Made by a program: the position numbers and the translations under genes. A stretch of DNA of 64,000 nt from Theropithecus gelada (Eukaryota; Chordata; Mammalia; Primates; Cercopithecidae). The stretch lies in assembly GCF_003255815.1 (NCBI RefSeq), contig NC_037671.1, positions 158,076,309 to 158,140,308 on the forward strand. Reading direction: 5' to 3'. The notes under the pieces are model-generated. The model saw only the letters and a list, made by a program, of their open reading frames with translations, did not search any database and had not been told where the DNA came from. Below are positions 12,037-24,469 of the stretch, piece by piece (the first letter of the stretch is position 1; each line of letters opens with the position of its first letter).

Positions 12037-12145
12037 AAAAGCAGAAGTTACACCATGTCTGTTATCTGTTTGAGGTGGGTGACGTTATATGTCAGTTGTG
12101 GACTTTTATTGATATACTTAGAGACATGGTGTAACTTCTGCTTTT
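12037..12145. repeat. 24-bp perfect inverted repeat with 61-nt spacer
   Basis: 12037-12060 and 12122-12145 are exact reverse complements (arm core GCAGAAGTTACACCATGTCT). No flanking target duplication is evident. Confidence 0.97.
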
Positions 12146-12339
12146 TTTCTTCCCTCTGTTATCCGCATGAATGAGGATTATGAGACACATGTGCCAATTA
12201 TATTTAAATTGTACCCTGCCTCCTCATCAACACTGTTGATCTCTGCTTCAGGTTTTCTCCTATAATTTGCCATCTCCTGACATCATGCACAATTTACTTA
12301 GTTATTGAACATGTGGGGTTAAGGAGTTCCACCTCCTTT

Positions 12340-12960
12340 GTGCACTTTTATGCACTTAGAATGGTGCCTAGTACATTGTAGGTGCTCAGTAAATATTTAT
12401 TAATTAATTAATGTCCAAGGTCCTGTGCCAGATAAGACATCTCAAAAAACTCATAGTCTAATGGGAGGAAACAGACACACAACAAGTATAAAACAGCGTG
12501 GAAGGGCAATAGTAGAGATATGTGTAGGGAATATCACAAGCACTTAGTTTATTCTGAATGACTCAGTAAACACTTCCAGAAAATGGTGAAGCCTTTGCTA
12601 ATCCCTTAAGGATAAGTTGGGGTTTGTCAGGTAAAAAGAGGTAAGGTCTTCCGAGCAGAGTGAATCTTTGTGCAAGAATATGGGGTCAGAATCAGCATGC
12701 CTTGTAGAGGACACTAAGATGGGATACTCTGGACAGTGAGAACTCATGGAAGGATGCTCGTTAAGGGAGTGCCATGGGCAGATGAACCTTTCATGGAGGG
12801 ATTACTCAGATACAGTATCAATAATAGATTTGAAGAAGATGACATTGGAGGCAGGAAAGAAAATGGAAGGTTGTTGCATAGTACAGGGAGGAGTTAAAAT
12901 ACAAAGGACTGACTCATAGAAGTTTAGGAATTTAAAGCATCACGCTTTTGTATTTGATGG
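12340..12960. mobile_element. L2 LINE fragments, tail-to-tail
   Basis: 12340-12410 is a + strand L2 end (tagtacattgtaggtgctca). 12415-12960 reads as antisense L2 (aaggtcctgtgccagataag, ctaatgggaggaaacagaca). Confidence 0.6.
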
Positions 12961-13184
12961 GATTTGGTTAGTGAGTGAAGGGGAAAGACCAGGTGACTCC
13001 AGGTGACTGTCAGTCAGTGCCTCTTGCACATTTTTTTTCCCCTCAAGTCAATTAATAGCTGTCTATACTGATCAGGTGTTTTGTTGATTCGTTTTGTTTG
13101 ATCTATTTTAAAATCCTTACAAGATCCCATTTTCCATGAGGAGGTTAGGAGGGGAATGAGAAAGTAAGAGAACCTATCTGTGCA

Positions 13185-13198
13185 TCACTAGATGGCGC
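13185..13198 (+). promoter_or_regulatory. Candidate CTCF core motif
   Basis: TCACTAGATGGCGC fits the CTCF core CCASYAGRKGGCRS at 13 of 14 positions. Binding is not shown by sequence alone. Confidence 0.45.
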
Positions 13199-13528
13199 TT
13201 CAGATAGAGTTTCAACATCATATAGATAAGATAAAACATTGGGTATATATTATATTACATTGATATCATAGAAGAGCAAAACTGCACATGCATAAGAATT
13301 TATACACCTATATATTCACATTGAGAATAAAGGCCCCAAATGTGTTTCAGTTTGCTTGGCAGAAGAGTAGAACCACACTTCTTGATGTAAAATTGCATAT
13401 TGTCTTTGTGTCCCTCTGCTCTTCAAATACCTTGACTCACACATGAGTAGGAGAATAGGGCAAAGCACCATCTCCCTATAGTGTTCAAACTGAATGTTCT
13501 AGAAATGAGTGGAGTTGGCCGGGGCCTG

Positions 13529-13542
13529 CTGCCCTCTGTAGT
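13529..13542 (-). promoter_or_regulatory. Weak CTCF-like motif
   Basis: CTGCCCTCTGTAGT on the + strand gives 11 of 14 matches on the minus strand. Weak support. Confidence 0.2.
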
Positions 13543-13774
13543 CATGCCACCGTGAATGCAGGGTGGGTTTGGGCGCATGCCGAACACCTACTGCTCATGT
13601 GAAGGAGAGCAGAGCAATCTGTTGATGAAGCAGTTTGTTTCCATTGTTCCTATTCTGATCATTATTTGAAACAGTTGTCTTGAATATCGATTTTTGCAAT
13701 GATGTTTTTGATGTGTCATTTGAATATGAAACTTAAACTTAAGATTATTAGAGTTGGAAGAGATCCAGAATCAT

Positions 13775-13905
13775 TTAGAGCAAATCTACTCAGTTTATTG
13801 ATGGGGTAATTAAAGGCCAGAGAGGCAAAATGATTTGCTCAGTGTTTGGGGCATTTCAGGCAGAACCAACACTAGACCTTAACTTCTTGGGTCACTCTTC
13901 GGTTC
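13775..13905 (-). mobile_element. MIR SINE, antisense
   Basis: MIR-like antisense text 'ggccagagaggcaaaatgat'. Confidence 0.7.
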
Positions 13906-14287
13906 TCTTTGCACTCTGTGAGTTATGAGGCACCTAGACAAGGAAAGGAAAGCCATCTTTTAGGAAGGTGGGTTTATCATTATAATAGGTTAGGAAGGAA
14001 GATTAAAGTTTAGAAGATAATGTTGTGTTTCAGACCTGAGACAGTGAAAGAGGACCCGAATTAAGGTGGAGTGAATGGGAAAAAGAAAGAAAAGGTGAGT
14101 ATGACATGTATTCAATATATGTCAAGATAAATTCATAGGACTTGTGATGAATTAGGTAATGCAGAGCATTTGTACTTGGTAGTTAGAATATATATGTTCT
14201 ATATAGGCACAAACACATACACACAACCCTCATACATATACCTATCACAGATACACTCTGTATTGGATATTCATAACAGGTATATCA

Positions 14288-14289
<2 letters not shown>

Positions 14290-14337
<48 letters not shown>
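14290..14337. repeat. 48-nt uninterrupted poly-A tract
   Basis: Pure A from 14290 to 14337, followed by CAGCAGTC. No recognisable SINE or LINE body precedes it. Confidence 0.97.
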
Positions 14338-14338
<1 letters not shown>

Positions 14339-14359
14339 AGCAGTCAAAACATTATTTTC

Positions 14360-14500
14360 TCCTTTAATCTTTGTAAAAACACTGAGAGATATTGTTGTTC
14401 CCTTTGCATAGAAATAAGGCTCAGAGGGTTTAAATGTTTGCCTGAAGTCACAAATTAGTGTGAGGAGCTGAGGTGGGACTTGAAGACCAGTTTCTTAATA
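14360..14500 (-). mobile_element. MIR SINE, antisense
   Basis: Reads 'gaaataaggctcagagggtt' then 'cctgaagtcacaaattagtg', which is antisense MIR. Confidence 0.75.
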
Positions 14501-16509
14501 AAATCTGTTATTTCCACAGGAGCTCTTTCACTCACCCAAAGCATATAGGAAATATTTCTGAATTTTCTTCTGTGGCTAATTTTTAAACCTGTTATATCAA
14601 TCTATTCCTTTATTGTAGGCAGTGCCTAGTACTGCTCCTGGAAAATCTGGAAAAGCAGATTAGAGAGTATGGGACAACATATATACCACACCCTCTTATC
14701 TACTTTTCCAGATTTAAGTTGCCTTAAGCTGTTGGTTTCCTCTGTTTGACAGCATACACCATAGTGTTTAAAGATGTAGTGCTTTATGGCATTAATTTTG
14801 CTTGGGGTCTTTCTTGGGCTGTTCATCCTTCAGCAGCTGGAGGAGAGCCATATACATTCTAAATCTGTGTACTACCTAGCAAAATCTGTAAAGCCAAGCC
14901 TCCCATCCAGATCATGATTCACTGCAACCTAGGAGTTTGTGCATAGAAGCTTGACTCTTCAGTATGGTGTCTGAGTAACAGACCACATTCTTCATGGATG
15001 TGACAGTTGTGACTGCTCTTTGGTCTTTGTTAAGCATGGGCTAGACTGTTAGACATCTTAAAAATCTCTCCCTACAGTGCCTTACACAGCACCTTGCCTG
15101 TATTAATTGCTCAAAAATATTGTTGAACGCATGGTAAATGAAAGTTATTATTGACATTATTCTGTGGATTTTTTTCTTTGACATCTAACATTTAAATATA
15201 TACAGATGCACATACATATACATACATTATATAGACACACAAATATTAAACTATACATGTATATTCTCCATACATTTCAAATACATAATTGATAAGTCAG
15301 TACACATTTAAGTTGTATGAAATCTGAAACATGAAGTTAAAGTTTTGTGCAACATGAGTACTTTATGTTTTAGACAGATTAGCTGGGGAAATGGTAGTCC
15401 AGGAACTAAGCACAACTCTATAAACAAGGGTAACCAAACAGGTATGAGGGATCTAGAGATACACATTTTCAGGCTAGAATACCGTGTATTTCTTTTTTTG
15501 ACATATATTTGAAAAGAGAGAAAACAGTAAACCCAGGGGCAATAATTTCTAAAGTAATAAAGATTTACTGACATGGCATTCTATTCCTTTTGTTGATAAG
15601 GATGAATTGAATTATATAATACCCTGTTCTCTCCCTCTAGTTTCTGGGCCACTGTTATACTGTCTAATAATATCCACTCATAAGACATGAGGTGGCTTTT
15701 CTCTCTTTTTATAAGGGTATACTTATCCAGTAGAATGTTAATATTCCTTTCATCAATTTTTAAAATTACTTGATTTCTTTTATTTCGATAGGAATAGGCC
15801 CTGCATGGCCTTACAAATGAATAAGGGATACAGCCCAGGAGCAATGTCCAGTTGCACTGTTTTTACTTAAATAAACTCACGAACAGTGTGTCAGCCAGCT
15901 TTACACACTGTGACTGTGAGGGATGTATTTTCCCAAATGTTACTGATCTTTTATTGAAATGGAAAATTTAGTTTGCATATGGAATAATTTCCCTTTGCAA
16001 GTCCATTGTGATTTATTAAATTTCATTGTCCTTCACGAGATGTCAGTGGTGTTATCTCTTGATACACCTCAGGACACATCTTGTCTGCTTGTCGTCACTG
16101 GCCTTCATGATATACTGCCTTTATGATATGTCTTCCCGAACTCTGAACTCTTGCAGGAAATGGATTCTATAATATAAAACTCAGTATCCTCCAAATATGC
16201 CTCAGATGAAGTAGATTTCAGATAAGTATTTTTAAGTAAATGAGATAATGTTATCCTGTATAAAATAATTCTGAAATGGAAGACAGCATGCAGATACACC
16301 ATAAATATTGGTCACCCTGTGTGGACGTCTCTCCATGGCAAAAGAAGACTCAAACAAACCAAACCATTATACTACCACCAGAAAAGTCTGTGCAATTAAA
16401 AAACAGTGCAATACAATGCAACAATACATCCAGCCATGACAGTCTGAATAGGCGCAGTCTCATTAAGGCAGAACACCCCCATGACTGCTTCATTTGCATC
16501 TGTGGTACC

Positions 16510-16570
16510 TAGCATGGCAGCCAGTACACAGTGGGCATTCAAGATAGACGTTTATGAATGAACGAATAAG
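16510..16570 (+). mobile_element. L2 3' end fragment
   Basis: 'cagtgggcattcaagataga' followed by ATGAATGAACGAATAAGATG resembles an L2 tail. Confidence 0.4.
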
Positions 16571-17059
16571 ATGCCCCACCTTTAAAACTCAGAAAATATG
16601 TTTTATACTATTACTTTTGCTTGAGGTCCCATTTAGTGTGTGTTATGTGTGAGGGTGGGAATAGTGTCTTCATAAAATGGAGGGAGTACATTTTTGAGGT
16701 GATTGGCCAAAGTGGAGAAGCTGTAGGAACCTATTTGGGCAAATGACACCACTGTACAGGAAATCTCTAAAGAGATCTGTAATTCTTGGCTTTAATACAA
16801 CACCAAAAGAATCATGTCTTATGCAGAAATTTCCCTTTATTAAGAGATGTTAATAGGGAATATGCATTCATATTCACTGTTAAGAGAATGAACCCTTATT
16901 CAGTATCCCCTCTGGGAGGAGCTGATAACATGTTGATAAAACATCTCGGTGTTAGGCAAAGACTATAGAAAGAAGGGATACCTTGTATAAAATATAAGTT
17001 TTCTCTCCTGATTATGATTTTTGCCATTACTGCAAACAATATGTTGCATTTGCATACAA

Positions 17060-17225
17060 CTTACAATTTTGAAAGCATTGTCTCAAACATACATTATTCT
17101 TCACTCCATCTTCCTTGTTAGATAGGACAAGAGCTATTTTTCTGGTTTTATACATGAAAGCCTAAGTAATGTCTCTCACCTGGGAAAAAAAGTGGAGCTA
17201 GGACTAGAGCCCAGGCCTTTCAGGC
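17060..17225 (-). mobile_element. MIR SINE, antisense
   Basis: Antisense MIR-like: 'tttatacatgaaagcctaag', then 'gtggagctaggactagagcc'. Confidence 0.7.
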
Positions 17226-17402
17226 ATCCATTCTTTCTGCCTGCCTACTTAGACTTAAAATAGGACTCTGACAGCAGACTCTTGAATTCACCTTTGCTTA
17301 TATTATAACAGCATCCAAAGCAGGAACAACCTTGATGACCTTGACCAACTTTAACACTTGTGTAAATACGAGAAAAATCAACTTTGCTAAACGTGTGGTG
17401 TG

Positions 17403-17416
17403 CCCGTAGGTGGCAG
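17403..17416 (+). promoter_or_regulatory. Candidate CTCF core motif
   Basis: CCCGTAGGTGGCAG fits CCASYAGRKGGCRS at 13 of 14 positions, in the same orientation as the site at 13185. Confidence 0.45.
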
Positions 17417-18749
17417 TAAGCTAAAATGCTAACTCCATGGCATAACTGCATTTGAGCTACATGCAGACAGATAAGAGTTGATGTTAGTCATGGTATGAGC
17501 CCAGGGAATCAGACAAGTACTTCTCTAAACTCTTCCCACTCAACTTAATACAAGGTAAGCAGGTCCTGCAGTAGTTCAAGGACCTGCTGCACCCTGCGTA
17601 CAGAATAGAGTACTGTTTAACAGCCTTTTATCTGTCATACATTTCTTTTCACTTACTACTGTTACTACAGCCTGCCTCCACCTCGAGCTTTGCTGCAGAA
17701 AGGAGATGGATAGACACCTTTAAATAATTCTTCTTCCCCCACTTCTTCCCTCCATTTGGCTTCCTCTTAGACTGTGCCTCATCTCAAGTGAAGACAAGGC
17801 TAGTTACAGCCTGATTATGCAAGAGGTCAGAGTGAGATGTGAGGTGTCTACCTTTATCTCTAAGCAGATGCACTCAACCAAAGTGTGCAGAAAGAACTAC
17901 TGCTGTTCCTACTGCATGCTGATTACAATTGCACCTGGAGCCACATTCCAGCATCAGTATCATTCAGATTATCTTAGTTCTATCCAAGAATTCTTATAGG
18001 ACCTAAGAAGGAGAGCTGATCAGACCACCAGAACATTAACTCAAACATGCCACGGAGTCCAAATAAATCAAGTAATATCATACTTGGTATAAGATTTAAT
18101 ATACTGAGTTTGTGGGCAAGCCAGGATGGATATATTCCATATGCCTAAAATGTGGTGATGATATGTCTTATTTAGCATGAGTTCTCAAGAGTAGCCTTAG
18201 ACATTGTGCATTTCCATGTCTTGATATTTGGACATCTTCTTGTGGATGTCCTGAAGCTCTTCCTCACTTTGAGGTGACATTGAATTACAAAGTCTAGACT
18301 TCTCTGAAATTGAGAATCACATTATGGGATGGGATTTAAACCATGGTTTCCTATTGTTTTGCTTAAAGCTAACTTTGAACAACAACAGCTCAGCTTTAGA
18401 AGGTGTTTTGCCTATAAAACCATTCACGTAATCAAAAGCTGAACTGTATACAGGATCAGCTTAATAAAGGCAGAGTTGTGGATAGCCATATACTTTCCTA
18501 GTGTTTATAGATAGGGTTGTGAATTTGGAAGGGAAACCCAGTCAGCCTAAATTACTTGTGTTAAAACTGAACAGTTCACTATTTGCCATTATAATGGGGT
18601 TTTGAAGATATGATATGCCTACAAAACTAAGTCTTTTTTGTTTTTAAACTTACTATCTTTTTTCTTTAGAAAATATGTAAAAGTTTTAGTACCAGTGTTT
18701 TTTGCTTTGAAAGGGAGCACAATTATTAATTTTACCCATTTCTTATTAT

Positions 18750-19260
18750 GATATTGCAAACAGATAACAGCAGAGACAAATATACATGTGTACCCACTTG
18801 CTACCTGTATAAGGTCTTAACATCATTTTATATTCACTATGGATCATAAAAATAAACACTACAAACTCTGATGAGGGTCTTTATACTCCTCTGAGATATC
18901 GACCCCATTGCTCCTTGAGAAAAAATACTATCCTGAATTTAGAACTTATCATTCCCATAAGTGCATTCACACTATATTTTGGTACATATTTATGAATTCA
19001 GAAACAATATATAATATGCTTTTACCAGTTTTAAAAATCCACATGAATATAAAATTGTATGCGTAATGGTGTGACTTTTAAAAATCTAACATTGTATCTT
19101 TATATTTATTCCTATTAATACATGTAGCTCTAGCTCATTTATTATAAACGCTGTATGGTATTTCATTGTAATTATATGGCTTAGACTATCTATGCTCTCT
19201 TTTCAGATAGACATTTAAGTTATTTCTAATTCTTAACTCTTAGAAATAAACAGTGTTATG
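18750..19260. mobile_element. Ancient L1/HAL1-like remnant
   Basis: Old-LINE text: 'acagcagagacaaatataca', 'ctgtatggtatttcattgta'. Family and strand uncertain. Confidence 0.45.
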
Positions 19261-19989
19261 GAATAATTTTTCTGGAGTTGAAACAGAAAAGAGGAATGTG
19301 GGGACTTAGTGCGTGGTACTTGCTTCACCATTTATTGTGTAATACAAGTTTTAATAACAGTAAATTAAAGTATCAGAATGTGTGCATTTAATAATAACAT
19401 TTTGTAAAAATATTTCAAAGAGTTGAATAAAAATTAATACATACAAATGGTAGAATATCACTCTGCCTGCTGTTGGCTTCGCTGCCTCCCTAGTCTTTAG
19501 TTCCCTCAACCCAGAATGCCCTTGGAATTGCCCCTTCTGACTTGGCTGGCCCTGTGAGGGTTTCCTGTCTTCCTGCTGAGTTTATGCAGCTTTGAGTGAA
19601 GTTCCTTCTGCGTCTCTGGCAGAAGTTTTGTTTTCTCTCTCTACCCACCTTGCCCACTCTCTGACTGCTTCCCATCCCAAAGGAGAGATGTGTTTTCATA
19701 TGGCACTTCTCATCTCTACTCAGCCTTTTTTTGGAGTGTGAGTGGCTAGATATGGGGCGATGGGGAACACAAAGGGAAATGCTAAGACACAACGGGTTTT
19801 CATGAGTGGTAAAATGACTGGAGGGTTTGCAGTAGGGTCAGGGAGGAGAAAGAGTAAGGAAAGGGGAAGGAGGAGAGAGGGAACAGGGAAAAATCTAGGA
19901 GGGGTGGACTAAGATGCTATAGTTTCAAATATCAGTATTTATGCAAAGTACACGAAAATATATGCTAGTACTTTAAAATGGCACTTATT

Positions 19990-20509
19990 AATGGAAAATT
20001 AAAAACCGGTGTTACAGTTAGTAGTAGTGTAAACACATTTTCAGCTTTACTAGATAATGTAATATTTCTTTCCAAATTGGCTGTACCAATTTACATTCCC
20101 AGCCAAAGTGTGAGAATTACCCATTTTACCACACTCTAGTTAAGGTTTGACCTTTTGTTTGATTTTGTCATGTTTACCAGCCTGATAGGTTTGATACAAT
20201 GTTTCATTGTTGTTTAAAGTTATAATTCATTCATTGATTATTAGGAGAATAGTGAATACTTGTCCAGTGCATTTTTATAACTTTTATAATTTTTAAAATG
20301 AATTTTATTACAAAGGTAGTATAGTTTTATAATATCATTAAAAATGCAAGCAAGCAAAAGTAGAAACTTAACCCATAAGCCGCCACATAAACGTACCTCA
20401 ATTTGATATATGTATGTGCCAATGAAGCCATCACTACAGTCAAGATAATTAACTTATTCATCAACCTCAAAAGTTTGCTCCTGCCCCTTAATTATTCCTC
20501 TCTACCTAT
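19990..20509. mobile_element. Ancient L1-like remnant, left part
   Basis: Contains 'ccaatgaagccatcactaca' and 'cctcaaaagtttgctcctgc'. The same element continues after the insertion at about 21640 ('ctcttggcaaccacggatct'). Confidence 0.6.
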
Positions 20510-21640
20510 TGTTATGGGATCTTTGGGGTGTCAGTTTTCTAGCCAGAAACCTCTGTGACCATGGTGTCTTTACCCAGGTTCTTGTCCTGCATCCAGGAAG
20601 AATGAGGTACACAAAGTGAAGGGTGAGCTTTATTTAGTGTCACAACAGCTCAGAGGAGACCCACAATGGGTAGCTCCTCTCTGTAGGTGTGTCATCCGTG
20701 GAGTGTTCATTTCTCAGCAGAAAGGAGGCTCTGGAGACAGTAGCCTCTTTCTGCAACTGGTTGTCCAGATGTCTGCAGCTCTCAACGGAGAGGGTAGCTC
20801 CTCTGATTCTGCTGGTCATCCTGTTGTCTCTCTGCCCGCTCCGGCCATACTCTGACTGTCCTGTGCCCTGCTCTGGCTGAGCCCAGGGCTTTTACAGACC
20901 TCAGAGGGGAGGAGGGAGGAAGTACATGCCACGTGGTCCATGGGCGGCCATTGGTGGCCCAGAAGAGGCACCAAGAAGTCCCCACTCTGGTCCGCAGGAC
21001 CGGCGGCCCAGCCCCCAGCCTTCAGAGCCTCCGTGGCCTGAAGGTGGGGCCTTACTGAGGACCCTCCTCCTTCTGCCCAAGAATCAGTCTGCCTCCCACT
21101 GCCATTCATGGCCCCAGGATTGGCCCCAACCCTTGCTCTAATCTTGGAGCAGGTGCCAGGAGCAGAGAGAGGCCAGGCAGCAGGAGCAAACGCCCCCCAG
21201 CCTATAGGGATGGGGGTCCTTCCTGGGGGCCCCAAGGGTGCAAGTAGCAGAGACGACCCAGATCCTGCACCTGGGAGGACAGGCACAGCTGAACCCAGGA
21301 GCTCCTACTCTGCCAACTTGGAAGGGGCGAGACTCCCACTTGTCCCTGACTTCTGCCTTCTCCATGGAGTGGGAGGCCCAGGTCTGCAGCTGTGGATCAG
21401 GCAGCTGCAGCTGCACCCAGGAGGGCAGATCCTGCCTATTCTTGGCACCCCGCAAGAGCACAAGGAGGTTTGGATCCACAGCCGCAGTTTGGGCGGCTGC
21501 AGCAGCATCCAGGGAACTCCCTCCCCAGCTCAGAAGGGGTGGGGCTCCCACTGGCTCCATGGAGTGTGCAGCCCCAGCCTTGCCTCCCTGCTACAGCTGG
21601 TGTGATGGCAGCAGCCACTGCCATCACTGCCACCTCGCTC
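20510..21640 (-). mobile_element. GC-rich LTR-like insertion (probable ERV1-type solo LTR)
   Basis: This ~1.1-kb block is far more GC-rich than its surroundings and interrupts an old LINE. On the minus strand it ends in an AATAAAGCTCACC polyadenylation-like signal near 20630, then a U5-like stretch ending ACA at 20510. This resembles class I endogenous retrovirus LTRs, possibly related to HERV9/LTR12 in the R-U5 part. I cannot name the family. No internal retroviral gene is present. Open frames here come from the high GC content. The right border and the target duplication are unclear. Confidence 0.6.
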
Positions 21641-21900
21641 CCTCCAATCTCTTGGCAACCACGGATCTTCCTTGATAGTTGCTTTCAGAGTCTTCTGTGT
21701 TGTAAGTGGGTGTTAATGAATCATTCCTTTTATTGCTGAGCAGTATTCCATTGGGTGGTGGTGCTACAGTTTATCTCTGCACTCACCTATTAATGGACAT
21801 TTGTGTTGTTTCCAGCTGTTTAATTGACCACTTGATCTTTTACAGAAGAATACATACGTGTGCCTGTAAATTTTCTCATATGCAGAATGTTAAACAGGAA
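21641..21900. mobile_element. Ancient L1-like remnant, right part
   Basis: Continues the element broken at 20510: 'tcattccttttattgctgag', 'tgttgtttccagctg'. Confidence 0.6.
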
Positions 21901-22129
21901 ATAATCCCTGTTATTATTGTAATCAGTGCCTGGGACAGTGTCTGACATGTATAGGTATTCAGTAAGTAGGTGTTAAAGGAACTTAGATATATTTTGTCAA
22001 AATCTGCAATCTAGTTAGGAAAACAAAGCAGGAAGACCTAAGAAATTAAAGCGCACAGAGTAGTTGAACTGAATGGAAATCAGTAATATAATAATATCCA
22101 TCTTTTACCCAAAGGTCATGACACCCCCA

Positions 22130-23000
22130 ACCTGGCCATCAGCACTTACTTGGAAGTTTCCCTTCTTTCAGTTCAAGGCATCCTAAATTAAATCACTCAT
22201 CTTTCACTGAAAACAGTCTCTCCACTTTCTTCCTGTTTTGTTCAAACCTTTTCCAAACTACTGAGTTCAAAACCTGAATGATTTTTGTAATATCCCTCTG
22301 TTCACATTTAATTAGTTTCCAAGTTCTGGTTATTCTGCTTCCTAAATGCTCCCCCTTTGTTGCCCCTATGACTGCTTTAGTTTAGCTCTAACCATCTCTT
22401 AGCTCAGCACTTAGTCATCTATCTTGCCTGGTTGACTTGTTTTCGCCTCTCTAATTCAGCCTCCACATGGTCATCACACACTTTTCTGAAGTGTAATTTT
22501 GACCATGCTACTTTGTTGCTTCTACGTCTCCATTTGCTGCTCATTGCCTGTAGGCTAAAATGCAAACTTCGTGGGATAGCACTGAAGATGCTCTATGCTT
22601 TTCACGCCTTCTCCCTGACCTCTATCATGCAGAAATATTTAACTGCTTGCAGGAACGCGAACACACGATGTCGTTTCCCATCTCCATGCCATTGAATAAA
22701 CCTGTCCATCCATCTGCTGGAATGTCTCGCCAACTTTGACCAGGAGAAAACCCAGAACTCAGATTTGAAGCCTTCTTTTATCTCCTGCATACATGTACAT
22801 TTACAAAAAACTCAGTAAAGTTAACCACTCCTCATCCATGCCAAGTGTCTACAACACTGCCTTTGCACTGTGTTGCCAGATCTTCCATGCTAGACTGTGA
22901 CCACAGCAAGTGGCTTTTTACCCTTGAATCTAGTAACAAGTACAAGAGCAGTTACCGTTACCTAGTGGGTATTCGGCAACATTTTGGGTGCTCAGTAAAT
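22130..23000 (+). mobile_element. L2 LINE fragment
   Basis: Sense L2-like text, including 'gcctgtaggctaaaatgcaa' and an end 'gggtgctcagtaaatatgag'. Confidence 0.65.
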
Positions 23001-23089
23001 ATGAGTAACTCAAATTATAGTACAATAAATACGAATAAATGAACATGTGACTGAAATAATCTGATCATCAAGTTGTAATATCCCAGCCA

Positions 23090-23790
23090 ACATATACCTT
23101 TTGTATTTCACTTGTTTTCACTTGTCATCACCACCTCAGTCAAAAGCCATTTAACTTTCTGCCTGAATTGTTGCATCAGCTTCCTAACCTATGTCACTAA
23201 ATTATCCCTCTTTTCTAAACTATACCAACACAGATTAGCTAGACTAATCTTGGAAAGACTGCTTTAATTATGTTATTTCCACATTAGATTCCACTGCCTG
23301 GCTTTCAAAAGCTCTAGCTACTCTAATAATCAAACGTTTTTCTATTGTATAACAGAGTCTCCATTTCAGCTAACCCATTCTTCCCACGTGCCCATAGCAA
23401 GCTGTGTTCCTTCCAGCTTGTGTTCCAGTGCTCGCATTTATCTTTTTGCCTGAATACCCTTGTCCTCTCTTTCCATCTGTCTGAATTCTACCATTTATGC
23501 CTTGCTAAAGTTGGCACCTGCATCATACCTCCTTTCTATCTATATCTATATCTATCTATTTATATCACGTCTCCTTGGAATTTCCGAACTATAGCAATTT
23601 GCTATTCAAAGTGAATAGCAGTTACAATGTGTATATTTTCTCTATGTATATCGGAATGTATATTTTCTCCCCTACCCTACACTAGAATATAAGCTCTACA
23701 AAGGTAGAGAATTTTTGTCTATATTTTCTATAAAGGAAAACCAAGGGCTGAGACACACAATATTTCTTAAATAAGTGAATGAAAGTATGA
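23090..23790 (+). mobile_element. L2 LINE fragment
   Basis: Second sense L2 copy, including 'ctagaatataagctctacaa'. A degenerate (TCTA)n run lies at 23535-23566. Confidence 0.65.
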
Positions 23791-24469
23791 AATTAACAGT
23801 TATACGGTGCTGGTTCAGATAATCCTCATTTCCTCAGAAGAAAAACACTTTGAAGAAAGTATGAGTAAACTTGAATTTCTGAATTTTAAAGTATGTGATA
23901 CTTTAGAGGAAATTTCTTAAGTGGAATCACAAAAACATATTCACTTATCTAAAATGTAGCATTAAAGTTCTGAATTTTAGGACCACTTCTGAAAAGTCGT
24001 GATTTCTGTACAAGACAGTGGCAATTAGTCAATCACGTTTTCTGGAATGTTTATGCATTAGTATAAATTGAAATTAACTCAACATAGTTCTATTACAGAT
24101 GTGGATAAATGGAACATAAAATGACATGAGAACATTGTACTCGAAGTAAAAAGTAGATTCAGGTTCTTGGATCCAGATTAGTGTGATGACATGTATATTT
24201 TGCAAGTCTTTCCAAAACTCCGTGATTTTTAAAAGGAAAAAATTAAAGCTCACTCTGTTGAAGCCCTTTGCTCAAAATTTGACATGTAGTAGATACGTGT
24301 TAAATAGTTGAATGGAAGCCATTGGAGAACCGTTTTTTTTAGGGGAGGGGGACTTCAGAAGGGCAGTGACATAGCTCCAGTTAAATTTGAGAAAAAAATT
24401 ATGGTGATTGTCTAGAGAATGATATAGAGAAGACAGAAGATAGTAAAACCAGGAAGTTCTTTGTTCATT

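Noticed and set aside
14170..14367. Frame ending in a poly-lysine run
   Set aside because: The lysines are the A48 tract.
16276..16512. Open frame beginning MEDSMQIHHK, superficially like the EYA4 start MEDSQDLNEQ
   Set aside because: Only the first four residues agree, and there is no following EYA4 text or donor in the right phase.
20616..21739. Dense cluster of open frames up to 165 aa on both strands
   Set aside because: They overlap on both strands within one GC-rich LTR-like block. High GC content reduces stop codons.
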